Below, in pieces: positions 54,431-63,867 of a DNA stretch of 64,000 nt. Location: the NCBI RefSeq assembly GCF_025766255.1, contig NW_026516692.1, positions 62,001 to 126,000 of the forward strand, given 5' to 3'. Below the pieces are notes generated by a model, which was not told the origin of the DNA, did no database searches, and worked only from the letters and a program-made list of their open reading frames with translations. How positions within the stretch are numbered: position 1 is the first letter of the stretch; each line of letters starts with the position of its first letter. Source of the DNA: Zychaea mexicana (taxonomy: Eukaryota > Mucoromycota > Mucoromycetes > Mucorales > Lichtheimiaceae). The position numbers were made by a program, and so were the translations under genes.

Positions 54431-56794
54431 ATGATGAACGTCAACCAACTTGTCGCCACCAACACCACCACTCCTACCAACGGACCCATCTCGTCGCCCT
54501 CGCTCGCTACCTCCGTTGTAGTCGAAGCCCAACAACAACAACAGCAAGACCAACTTCAGCAGCAACAACAGATGGCTGAACAAGTGTCGCAACTGCAGCT
54601 TGCTCAGCAGCAGCAGCTCATTCAACAACTTGAGCAACAGCAACAACTTTCGCAGCAACAGCTCGAGCAGCTTTTTGGCCTGCAACAACTTGGTCAACAA
54701 CAGCAGCAACCGCAATTCGTGCCGCTCCTGCCTCCTCACACTGCGTTGCAGCAAGAGCAACAGCAGCAAAACATCCAACAATTGCCGCCCCTCATGCAAA
54801 GGCTGAACCTCGACAACGAAGGTGATGCTTTGAGCGTGGCGAGCACCACCGCTGGTCAGCCAGATGTGCGGTCTGTGGCTATTGCTGCAGAGAACTTACA
54901 GTTCCCCGCGCCTGGCACCCACGTTCAAGAGCATTCTCTTCAGGATGTGTCGTCACGTTCCGTTGCTGGCTCCCAGCTAGTAGCAGAGGATGATGTCGAA
55001 ATGCCACTGGCACAGCCGGGTTCTTTAGAATCCATTCACGCTGACCCCTTGCAGGTAGCCAAATCAGCTATGAAGGTCCTCTTGGGAAAGCAGGCGATCC
55101 TTGCCCAGCAAATTGGTCGTTCTCTTGTCAGTGATGACCACACAAACCGCAGTGCCCTTCTCGCGGCCAGTAAAGCAAACAATGCTGAGCTCGAAGAAGT
55201 GAGACGTACCTTCAACTGTGTGTATCCAAATGAACCTTTGTTCTGGACCACGGAGAAGTACGGTTCTCAGCACGCGCGTGTCAAAGAGTTGCCACAGCCA
55301 GTACCCAAGTCTTTGCCGTACTTGCAGCTGCATGGTCTCCCTCATGGCAGTAAACGGGCCACCATAACCTTCTCTTCAGCAGAAGCGTGGACCAAAGACT
55401 TCGAAACGTCAATCACGGTCCACAACATGGATATTGAGTCCCACTGGCGCCGACTGATCCAACAAGCTTTAAATCAGTCGCAGCGTGATCAGTTGACCAA
55501 GCACCTTTCTAGTAGAGGCATTGCTAAGGCAACTTGGAGTCAGGCCAAAGACGTGCTGATCTCCATTTATGACACAGCTGTTCAAAAGCGCCAAAGCAAT
55601 CGTCAAGTCTTGCTTTGCAGACAAGGCGATTTTGAAGGCCTCGACAATTACGTCCGGCGCTTCCAGCAGCTTCTGCACAGTTCGTACTACAAAAGTACGG
55701 ACGAAGCGGTGTTTGATACCTTTTTGTTGAACATGCAAGAAGACTCCCGCTTGCAAGCTGAGGCCTGGTTATCACAAAACTATGGCAATGAATGGCCTGT
55801 TGACGTGGATCGCATTAGCTTACACATAATGGCTTTGCCCAACCTGAAAGGTAAAGGCAAGCGATCGCTCACATCCGAGCACCGTCAGCACGATTCGTCG
55901 CGGTCCAAAGCCCATAAGACCGAATCGTTCCACAGGAAACCTGAGGCCAAGTCCGTCGCGCCGACTCAGATCAACTGGTGTCGAATTTGCCAACACCGTG
56001 GCTTTTTCGTTGAGTTCGGTCCCCGACATGAACACATAAAGGACACTGGTAGCAGCAGCTCCAGCAGCACCAGCAGTAGCAGTGGCAGCAGCTCTTTTGC
56101 TCAACGGCAATCAAAGAAGACACATGATCGCAGAAAACAATTTCTTGCGCGCTCTGCCAAACGTGCAGTCCGAAGAGCCATAGAAGAAAACAATATACAA
56201 GACAACAGCGGAGATGCTCCCAATAACTCAGAACCTTGTAAGTTTTCTCGAATGACCAGTGTCGAAAAGGGAAAACCCATCTATGATGACGAAACACTAA
56301 TTCCAGTAACCATACAGAACCAACAGGTCTGGGCTATCTTGGATCCAGGTGCCAATTTTTCAGCAATCCACCCTGAATTTTGCAACAAGCATCAGATTAA
56401 AATAAAATCTCTTTCAGAAGCTGCAAATATTGGATTAGCCGATGGTTCAAATTGTCCCCGTATTGCTTGTACTGATGAGTTAGCCGTCACATACAATGGT
56501 TGCACTATAACATACAGCTTCGAAGCCATGCCTTTAGCTCGTAACCATATGGTCAGCATTGGCTCCGATCTGATGCCTGCATTTGGAATTGGCTATACAG
56601 GTTTAGTTCACTCTTTTGAGGACAGAAGAGAACCGCAAGAATACGCGGATCCCGAACATGCCTTACCTTTACCCAACCAATCACCTGCAGGTACACCGGA
56701 AGAACATCAGCAATTCTTGAATGCCATTGAACCTTATCTCGAGGAAAACCGGCAAATCCCCAAGGATGCTTTTTGTCCCTTCCGGAAGCTGTAG
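54431..56794 (+). CDS. Chromovirus Gag with protease domain, 787 aa
   Basis: ATG 54431. Residues about 35-120 are Gln/Leu-rich coiled sequence. A capsid-like region lies around 330-480 (HWRRLIQQALNQSQRDQLTK, LDNYVRRFQQLLHSSYYK). A Cys/His motif follows (WCRICQHRGFFVEFGPRHEH). The aspartic protease core is at about 633-645 (VWAILDPGANFSAIHPEF), with DPG where DSG/DTG is commoner, and IGLADGS as the flap side. The frame ends at 56794 just where the RT region begins one frame back, at FCP/SLPEAVVH. Gag forms the particle; the protease matures it. Confidence 0.85.
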   Translation: MMNVNQLVATNTTTPTNGPISSPSLATSVVVEAQQQQQQDQLQQQQQMAEQVSQLQLAQQQQLIQQLEQQQQLSQQQLEQLFGLQQLGQQQQQPQFVPLLPPHTALQQEQQQQNIQQLPPLMQRLNLDNEGDALSVASTTAGQPDVRSVAIAAENLQFPAPGTHVQEHSLQDVSSRSVAGSQLVAEDDVEMPLAQPGSLESIHADPLQVAKSAMKVLLGKQAILAQQIGRSLVSDDHTNRSALLAASKANNAELEEVRRTFNCVYPNEPLFWTTEKYGSQHARVKELPQPVPKSLPYLQLHGLPHGSKRATITFSSAEAWTKDFETSITVHNMDIESHWRRLIQQALNQSQRDQLTKHLSSRGIAKATWSQAKDVLISIYDTAVQKRQSNRQVLLCRQGDFEGLDNYVRRFQQLLHSSYYKSTDEAVFDTFLLNMQEDSRLQAEAWLSQNYGNEWPVDVDRISLHIMALPNLKGKGKRSLTSEHRQHDSSRSKAHKTESFHRKPEAKSVAPTQINWCRICQHRGFFVEFGPRHEHIKDTGSSSSSSTSSSSGSSSFAQRQSKKTHDRRKQFLARSAKRAVRRAIEENNIQDNSGDAPNNSEPCKFSRMTSVEKGKPIYDDETLIPVTIQNQQVWAILDPGANFSAIHPEFCNKHQIKIKSLSEAANIGLADGSNCPRIACTDELAVTYNGCTITYSFEAMPLARNHMVSIGSDLMPAFGIGYTGLVHSFEDRREPQEYADPEHALPLPNQSPAGTPEEHQQFLNAIEPYLEENRQIPKDAFCPFRKL

Positions 56795-59526
56795 TGCATT
56801 TACCTACTCCCTCTGGTGAATTCGCCTATCGCCGACAATATAAACTTGCACACAATGACATACCTATTGTGGAAGAAGCAATTAAACAATGGGAAGCAGA
56901 TGGTATTACCAAACTAGTTCCATCAGATGTACGTGATCATCGTTGGAATAACCCTCTTACTGTCGCACCTAAGAAGGATGCTGAAGGCAGAAGAATAGGC
57001 TCGCGTGTTTGTTTGGATACACGAGCATTGAATGCTTTGCTCCCAGAAGATTATTTTCAGCTACCTCTTCTGGAATCCGTACTAGCCAAAATTGGCCACG
57101 CACGTGTCTTTACCACTCTTGATATCACTGCAGCTTTTAACAAACTCAGGATACATGAGCCCGACGCCATCAAAACTTCTTTTACTGCTCCCAACGGCAA
57201 GGCCTACATGCATATCGGAAGTCCGTTCGGAATTAAGACGCTCAGCCAGAAATATTCTAGAGTCATGGCAAAATTGATGGATCAGATTGAAGGCAATTTT
57301 ACCACTTTTTTCATTGATGATGTCATTATTTACTCAAATAATCTTGCGAGCATGTCCAGCATGTCCAAGAAGTCATCCACCGGCTTACTCAGGCTAATCT
57401 CGAGCTCAACAGCCGCAAATGCGCCTTTGGCATGAAATCTGTATATTTGCTAGGCCATCGAGTAGCTGAAGGTTGTATTACACCTGATGACCGTAAACTT
57501 GCCAACATAGAGCAATGGCCCCAATTACGCACTGGCAAGGATATTGAAAGATTTGCTGGTATCCTAAATTTCTTCCGCACATATATTCCCAATCTATCCC
57601 GATTGATGGCTCCATTAAACGCCTTACGGAAATATGATGACTTAACCCCAGTATGGTCAAAACACCATCAGGAACTCTTCGAAATATTAAAAACCATCTT
57701 ACGCAAATCTCCCGTCCTGCATCAGCCCGATTTCCATAAACCCTTCTTTGTGGCTACAGACGCCTCCAATCAAGGCCTCGGCGCTGTTTTATGGCAGGAA
57801 CAAGATGGCAAGAAGAAGTATATTTCCTTTATGGCTCGTTCTTTAACAAAAGCCGAATATAACTATCATATCACCAAACGTGAATTGGTTGGAATTATAT
57901 TTGCCTTAAACAAATTCCATACTTATTTATGGGGCAACCATTTCAAGCTTTATACTGACCACAAAGCTTTGGTGTATCTGCATTCGCAAAAGGAGCTCAA
58001 TCCTATGCTCACCAAATGGCTTGATCGCATCTTATCTTACAGCTTTGAAGTAATATATCTTCCTGGTATACATAATGTCCTCCCTGATCGTCTTTCACGC
58101 TTATTTCCTCCAACGGAACAAACGCTGGCGAGGGGTGATGGACAGGCTTTGCTGACTCCCAAGTCGCACATTAGCCGCTTTGCCAGAACACCCGATGATG
58201 AGATGGTTACACCACCAGAAGAGGAAAGGAAACAATTGCTAGAATCTCCCCACCTCCTGGGACATTTTGGTGCCACCGCCATTATCAAAGATCTTCATTC
58301 ACAAGGACTACGCTGGTCTGCCATGAAAGAAGAGGCTGTAGCACTTGTCAAATCATGCTCAGAATGTCAAAAGTTTAACATAGCCATCAAAGGTTACCAT
58401 CCATTACGATCTATCACGGCAGAAATTCCTGGAGATCATTGGGCATTAGACTTAGCTGGTGAATTTACCACCTCTCTGCAAAACAATCGGTACCTCCTGG
58501 TTCTTGTTGACATCTGCACACGTTTTTGTTTACTCCGTCCTATTCCAGACAAGAAAGGAGAGACAATAACAAAGGTCTTGATTGATGTATTTAGTACGTT
58601 TGGAATACCTCGTAAACTCCAATCCGACAATGGTACGGAGAACATCAATCTGCCTATGTAAGAACTGGCATTGAGCGCCCACTTTAATCATCAATTCAGC
58701 ACACAATACCACCCTAGAGGCAATGGAACTGCTGAAGCATGGGTCAAAAAGTCCATCATAGGCATAAAGAAGTCTATTAAAGGTGCGACAAAAGACTGGG
58801 ATCGTGCAGTACCAGGTGTACAACTGTCCTTGAACAACAAAGTTCTGGAGAGACATGAATCCCGACCATTTGCATTGATGTTTGGACGCCAACTGAATGA
58901 TTTTAAAGATTAACAAAAGATAAGCCAAAGCAGCGCCTCACTCCAAAAGAAATTGAGGAACACTTCAAAAAGATCAACGATATAGTATATCCAGCGATTG
59001 CAGAACGCACAATCAAAACAAACGCTAAGCGCAAAGAAAAATTCGATGCTAAACACCGCTTGGTTATTTCCCACCAAAAAGTTATGTGATGGCAATCAAC
59101 AAGGAAAAGAAAAACAAACTCGACCCCGATTATGTGGGACCATATGAAGTCGTGCGACAAACACGCGGAGGCTCATATGTGGTACGAGCACTTGATGGAG
59201 ATCTTGAAGAAAAGAATTATGCACCATCTCAATTAAAAGCAGCCATTCTTAATAGCGATCAAAAGGCATCGAAAAAAGAACGCCGCTATCACATTTATTC
59301 GATTCTCCAACACAGGAAGAACAAAGGCCAATACGAATACAAAGTACGCTGGAAAGGCTTTACCAGAGATCATGATTCTTGGGAACCATCACAAAATTTC
59401 GATGACCCTCAATCCATCAGTGATTATTGGAATCGCTTAGGCCAAGCACCGCCCTCTGTCCATAAACAGAAACGGACAAGAAACAGTCAGCGGGTAGCAT
59501 CACAGAACAAGAAACAACGTAGATGA
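56773..59526 (+). pseudogene. Chromovirus pol: RT, RNase H, integrase and chromodomain, multiple breaks
   Basis: RT at 56773-57430: TKLVPSDVRDHRWNNPLTVA, FTTLDITAAFNKLRI, FFIDDVIIYS (the xxDD box). A frameshift near 57345 moves to the frame 57432-58661: RNase H (FFVATDASNQGLGAVLW, TKRELVGIIFAL, LYTDHKALVYL), then integrase with HHCC finger (HLLGHFG ... CSECQK) and DDE (DHWALDLAG, QSDNGTEN, YHPRGNGTAEAWV). TAA at 58659-58661 splits the integrase. Frame changes follow near 58914 and 59075. The last part (59086-59526) ends in a chromodomain: YHIYSILQHRKNKG, YKVRWKGFTRDHDSWEP. It cannot encode one polyprotein as it stands. Confidence 0.85.
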
Positions 59527-59602
59527 TCGGTCCGGTTATAACATCATGCCCTCAAAATCCTCTGAATCCTTTACCAACGGCATACAGCCTGGTGGGGGGT
59601 GA

Positions 59603-59771
59603 TGTTGTATCCAGAGGATCGGGACATCAACTCAGTTCCACAAAGACAATTTCTTTATATGAATAACTAGTAATAAGAATATTTGGAACTCTCTCTTTCT
59701 CTCATAATAAAAACTTGACCGTTAAGAGTCTCACGAATTATCTCGTCCCATTTCCGATCCTCGACAAAACA
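59603..59771 (+). repeat. 3' LTR of the chromovirus
   Basis: 169 bp, nearly identical to the 5' LTR, followed by CAAAA. Confidence 0.9.
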
Positions 59772-59980
59772 CAAAATCAATGTCATTGGTCAATTAAAAA
59801 CGATGTCATTGGTTAACCAAAATTGATGTCACAGGCCAATTAAAATCAATTTCATATTCTTAGAGAAGTCACTCGTCGTCTTAGAAATCACGTCGTGATT
59901 CTTGGCACCTGAAAAATATATAAGACAGTGAGTATTTTTTCTTCTGGTATTTTTTCTTTTTCAATACTTTACAATTTAAC

Positions 59981-60238
59981 ATGAGTACAATATTTCTATA
60001 TGAAGACGGACACGGGAATGTTATTGATGAGAATGGTGGTCCTGAGCCCATGGACTACATTGTTGATCAGAGTGAATTTATTGTTGAGACTATTGCCACT
60101 CATACAGAGTACTTAGGAAATGCTGTCCCCAATGAATCTTCTCTGACTTGCTCAATGTTGTTAGAAAAGCCAAAAAATGAAGATATTCATATGAAGGAGT
60201 CAAAGCCAAAACGAGAATATGTGCGTGGATATCTTTAA
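59981..60238 (+). pseudogene. N-terminal fragment of an unrecognised protein, probably transposon-derived
   Basis: ATG 59981 (MSTIFLYEDGHGNVIDENGG), 85 codons, ending KPKREYVRGYL just before the AT-rich island at 60240. A Lys-Arg-x-Tyr-Val-Arg stretch often precedes the HTH region in fungal Tc1-type proteins, but the rest is absent here. A TATA-like aaaatatataag lies near 59915. The island next to it probably truncated the gene. Confidence 0.4.
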
Positions 60239-60254
60239 GAATATGGCACAGAAA

Positions 60255-60539
60255 TTAATTTATCTTTGCCTTTTTAAAATTAAGCACTAAATCATCTTCA
60301 ATTTCTTTATTATTATTTTTACGTTTTATAATATTTTTATTTTTATATGTACAAAATTCATAAACTTTTTTTATTTTTTTCTTGGATCCTGATTTCTTCA
60401 TAAATACTTCAAAGTGCCCATTTTTTTGTTTAATTTTGAATTCTTCTATATCATATTTTTTTATATTCTTTATAAAAATACTTCTTTTAATATTATATTT
60501 AAATTTCTCATTGACAATGAAATCAAAAATGTCCTCCAT
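60255..60539 (-). CDS. Small AT-rich gene of the Merlin island, about 94 aa
   Basis: ATG 60539 (MEDIFDFIVNEKFKYNIKRS). Lys-rich throughout, ending VLNFKKAKIN. No family recognised. It carries AAAATTGA 52 bp upstream and lies downstream of the transposase on the same strand. Confidence 0.5.
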   Translation of the reverse strand: MEDIFDFIVNEKFKYNIKRSIFIKNIKKYDIEEFKIKQKNGHFEVFMKKSGSKKKIKKVYEFCTYKNKNIIKRKNNNKEIEDDLVLNFKKAKIN

Positions 60540-60590
60540 ACTAAATATATAAATGTTTTTATACAATTTATTTTTATTATATAATAAATT

Positions 60591-60598
60591 TCAATTTT
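60591..60598 (-). promoter_or_regulatory. AAAATTGA octamer upstream of the small Merlin-island gene
   Basis: Exact match, 52 bp before ATG 60539. Confidence 0.5.
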
Positions 60599-60644
60599 TA
60601 TTTTTTTAGTTATAAAATAATATAAAAATATTATCTAATTCCAT

Positions 60645-60787
60645 TCATACTATAATATCTAGGTCTATTAAGTATATTATAGAATCATTATGTATTAAAT
60701 AGGCCAGTTTATTGACATAACCAGGTCTTATATTAATCTCAAATGAAATTTGAAAATACGCTTCAATTTATACATCTTTATTTTCAT
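60645..60787 (-). pseudogene. Second small gene remnant in the Merlin island
   Basis: ATG 60787 (MKIKMYKLKRIF) shifts frame and continues as FEINIRPGYVNKLAYLIHND to a stop at 60645-60647. AAAATTGA is at 60813-60820, 26 bp upstream. Too short to classify. Confidence 0.3.
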
Positions 60788-60812
60788 CTTTATTTTTAAT
60801 GATATAATAAAT

Positions 60813-60820
60813 TCAATTTT
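60813..60820 (-). promoter_or_regulatory. AAAATTGA octamer upstream of the second small Merlin-island gene
   Basis: Exact match, 26 bp before ATG 60787. Confidence 0.4.
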
Positions 60821-60872
60821 TAAATAATTTAATAAATTCAATCCAATTATTCTCTAATTTATTTTTTCTTCT

Positions 60873-61670
60873 CTATTGATATTCAATAATATGCTGTATC
60901 ATACCCTTTTCTGTTCTATTTCTATAGGGTATACTCATTTTTAAACCATTCCATATACCTTCTATAGTATTAGTATGTACACCTGTTTTTGGATCTTTAA
61001 AAAATTTTGAATGGTTAACTGTTTTATGTAAATATTTGTGATATTTTAATTGATTATAACCTTTCCAACAATCTGTATATATAGTAGTTCCTGATATAAC
61101 ATTCTTTTTGATTAATTTGATAAGTGTTTCAGAATTCCGACATTTTACAGGAATCATAAAAACTTTTCTTGTTTTTCTACTAATACCTCCAACAATCCAA
61201 GTTCCTTTTACTCTATGACCTTTATGAAATTTTCTCTTTGCACTCATTGACTCATCAATTTCAACAATATCATTTTTTCCACCAATTTTCTTAAATTTTC
61301 TATTATTTTGTTTTGACATAATCTCTCTAAATAATTTATAATATTCTATAATTGTTGGTTTTGATATTTGTAATGATGCTGATATACTTTTTCTAGGTGT
61401 TTTTTTTATAAATTCATATGCTAAATGCAATATATTATTTATTGGTAATTTCATTTTGTAAAAAATTGTATTAGTAAATATTGAAATCTTTTTTCTGCAT
61501 TTATAATTCTTACATTGGAATATCTTTTTATTTTCATAATATTGCATTTCTCTTAAACAATTTATACATGAATCAGGTTTTTTTATTATGTCCTGGTCTA
61601 ATAAATATTTGATTGCTTCATTCTCATTATTAAAAATCTTTTGTAAATTTTTATATGGCTCTAATATCAT
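60873..61670 (-). CDS. ISXO2/Merlin-type (IS1595-like) DDE transposase, 265 aa
   Basis: Intact frame from ATG 61670. The N-terminal zinc ribbon is CINCLREMQYYENKKIFQCK with a following CRKK. A helical HTH segment (RKSISASLQISKPTIIEYY) precedes the catalytic core: IVEIDESMSAKRKFHKGHR (first Asp), YTDCWKGYNQL (second Asp), and HTNTIEGIWNGLKMSI (third acidic residue, with the conserved NTIEGxW). These are the family signatures. Merlin elements move by cut-and-paste with 8-9 bp duplications; I could not fix the termini. Very AT-rich codons, unlike the host genes nearby. Confidence 0.85.
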   Translation of the reverse strand: MILEPYKNLQKIFNNENEAIKYLLDQDIIKKPDSCINCLREMQYYENKKIFQCKNYKCRKKISIFTNTIFYKMKLPINNILHLAYEFIKKTPRKSISASLQISKPTIIEYYKLFREIMSKQNNRKFKKIGGKNDIVEIDESMSAKRKFHKGHRVKGTWIVGGISRKTRKVFMIPVKCRNSETLIKLIKKNVISGTTIYTDCWKGYNQLKYHKYLHKTVNHSKFFKDPKTGVHTNTIEGIWNGLKMSIPYRNRTEKGMIQHIIEYQ

Positions 61671-61697
61671 AATATATTTTATATATTAATTACTTTT

Positions 61698-61705
61698 TCA
61701 ATTTT
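61698..61705 (-). promoter_or_regulatory. AAAATTGA octamer upstream of the ISXO2/Merlin transposase
   Basis: Exact match, 28 bp before ATG 61670. Confidence 0.5.
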
Positions 61706-61879
61706 ATATAAGGAAGTAATTGAGTTTAAAAATGGCATACTCTAGTTACACAAATATCTGTGCTGTATTTTTAACTTCAATCTATGTGCGTTATACAGTC
61801 CAGTATAAAGCTAGGTTTTTCAATCTGAAAATTTAAAGTGTATGACTGCAATCAACATTTTCTTTTTGTCTTTTTTGTA

Positions 61880-63781
61880 TCAAATTGTCGCTTGTGAAAA
61901 ATCGTATACAGAATAATTTTACGTTTGTAAATACCCAAATTGGGGGCCATTGCCCGACCTATAGATTTCTTGTTCAAGCAACACACAATCATTTTAAAGA
62001 GCATACTTTCCTTCCATCAATGAACTGCGCATCTATCTAATGCACTTCTTTTAACCACTGATACGACATATTGTTTTCAAATGCAATGGATGAAATGATA
62101 TTTAACTGCGTCATCTACTACTTTGACCTGCTGTTTTTTTGGCGTCAAAAATCATAACGTAGCTTTATTTCGATCGATGCACTTGTCCTTTACGGCATTT
62201 GAACTTGCTTAACACAGAGGGATCTTCTAATTCGTATTGTGTAAGAATCTCGATGCTCGTTGGATGTACGATCGCTAATTCCTTGATATTCTTGTTCAGC
62301 CTAGAAATTGTGTCTGAGTAAGTGTATTTTGGTTCATAGTTTCCACCTCTTACGTTAGCATTCTTTTAACATCATCGGGATCGGTTGACAAGCCAGCATA
62401 ATCAATCACGCACAAACGAATTTTTCTGGTGGTTGCGGCCATGTAGGAAAACATATCTAGCAAGAAAAAAATAAATGTTCGATAGCCATATCATTGACTT
62501 CTAAGTTACCTTGTGTGTTCCCATCGCAATGCTGTGATCCGCCAATGCTGTCGCGGGCCAGAATGCCTTTGTTGGCTTTGGTGCCATCTGACGCAAAAAT
62601 CTTTCGACAATAACATTGCTGTTTGAGCCACTGAGCCATGCACGTAATCAGCCGTGCTCTTGTTGCTTTGTCTTCGTTGCCGGGTGACTTTCTGACGTAG
62701 CCTATATTGGCCCAATTCGCCTTTAATGCCCGAATGTGCAACTTGAATGAGTTGGATTTTTCTTTGATGATTCCTGTGAATAAACTCGAATGATTAAACA
62801 AAGTTTTTGAAGTGATCGTGATACTTACCGTGCGCGCATGGTTTAAAGAAAAAAAAGCTCTCGTCCCCGAACCTTTGCACTGTTCACTATTTTTGAAAAA
62901 GATTTTCCAAAATGATCCTGATGCTTGTTCAGTAACAAGTTGAACTGCTGAAAAGTCATCGCGTTATTCAGGTTTGGTAACTCTTTCTCAACAGCGTGGT
63001 ATATCTGCTTCTTTGTGTTAAAACTTGTTTAGTAAAGTTCGGCCGAGCCAACATCCTCTTTGGTAAATAAAAGCTTGGCCACCTTGACAACACCATCGGT
63101 AGAGTAATTAGCTAATAAAAATAAGTAAATTGCACGCATAAGTCATGAAAAAATAACCATTTTTTTAATATGCCTGTTTTACACTGTGATTCCTCAGAAG
63201 AAGAGCTGCTCACACTTTTTGTTTCCAATGCATTTGAGTCTACAGGGTACCAAAACAAATGTAAATGTATCAATATTTCGTTGATAGTAGGCTGTTTAAT
63301 AGTTTATTAATTTATTAATTTTTAATTTATTTTATATATTTAGTTTTTAAGTTTTATTATTAAATAATAAAGAATGATCAATATAGTTAGGGGTGGTCAG
63401 AGAAAATCTTTGATTTTTGATGACGTGGGTAGCTGGTCATTGAGACGGTAGTCTAAACCCTAGAATAACGGTAGTTATTCTAAACGCTTGTCTACAAGTG
63501 CCTCATGAACAGTGTTCATATGAACTACACCTTCACTTACCGCTGTCTTCTGTATCAGATTGTTCTGGACTTGTTGGAGGTGTTGCTGGGTAAATTTTGT
63601 ACTTGTATGGATTTTTCGCGATGATTGTTTTGGCTAATGCAAAAGGTTCAAAATGGCCTTTGGTACTTGTATAAGTCACTTTAAATGGTGACGCTGCCAT
63701 GAAGTCAACGGCCTTTTTCCTGTTTTCGTCAGTAGGCACCATGTCGAGCACCATGCATGACGCTTGCCCAAGTGTGATCAT
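61880..63781 (-). pseudogene. Decayed multi-exon gene of unrecognised family
   Basis: Exon 1 is 63781-63541 (MITLGQASCMVLDMVPTDEN ... YPATPPTSPEQSDTEDSG) with a gtaagt donor. Exon 2 starts near 63242 (SNALETKSVSSSSSEES). Later pieces: about 63112-62830 (STDGVVKVAKLLFTKEDVG, MTFQQFNLLLNKHQDHFGK), 62780-62520 (SFKLHIRALKANWANIGYVR, CYCRKIFASDGTKANKG), 62460-62365 (ATTRKIRLCVIDYAG) and about 62360-62170 (YTYSDTISRLNKNIKELAIV). Several stops (for example near 63038 and 62845) and frameshifts break it. Exon pattern and residues look like a long transposon-associated protein, but I cannot name it. Confidence 0.5.
63287..63516 (+). mobile_element. MITE family H, copy H4
   Basis: About 230 bp, GTAGGCTGTTTAATAG to CATGAACAGTGTTC, in intron 1 of the decayed gene. 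Hairpins TAGAATAAC-GGTA-GTTATTCTA and AGAC-GGTA-GTCT are both perfect. It lies outside the palindrome, so the family is dispersed. Confidence 0.8.
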
Positions 63782-63867
63782 TTTGTAAACAAGAAACAAA
63801 ATGAAACAAAAAAGGGGGGACAAAAAAGGCGTGTCTTTTTTTTTTCTGCAACCCACCACCTCTCCTT

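Larger units (their letters stand above)
54174..59771 (+). mobile_element. Ty3/gypsy chromovirus retrotransposon, 5598 bp, complete with LTRs
   Basis: Two 169-bp LTRs (54174-54342 and 59603-59771) begin TGTTGTATCC and end GACAAAACA. They differ at one position noticed (aactaag / aactcag). A 5-bp target duplication CAAAA lies at 54169-54173 and 59772-59776. A polypurine tract GGTGGGGGGTGA precedes the right LTR. Internal order gag-protease-RT-RNase H-integrase-chromodomain defines a chromovirus. Confidence 0.95.

Noticed and set aside
54302..54799. Leu-rich minus-strand frame opposite the start of gag
   Set aside because: Complement of the Gln-codon repeats of gag; a shadow.
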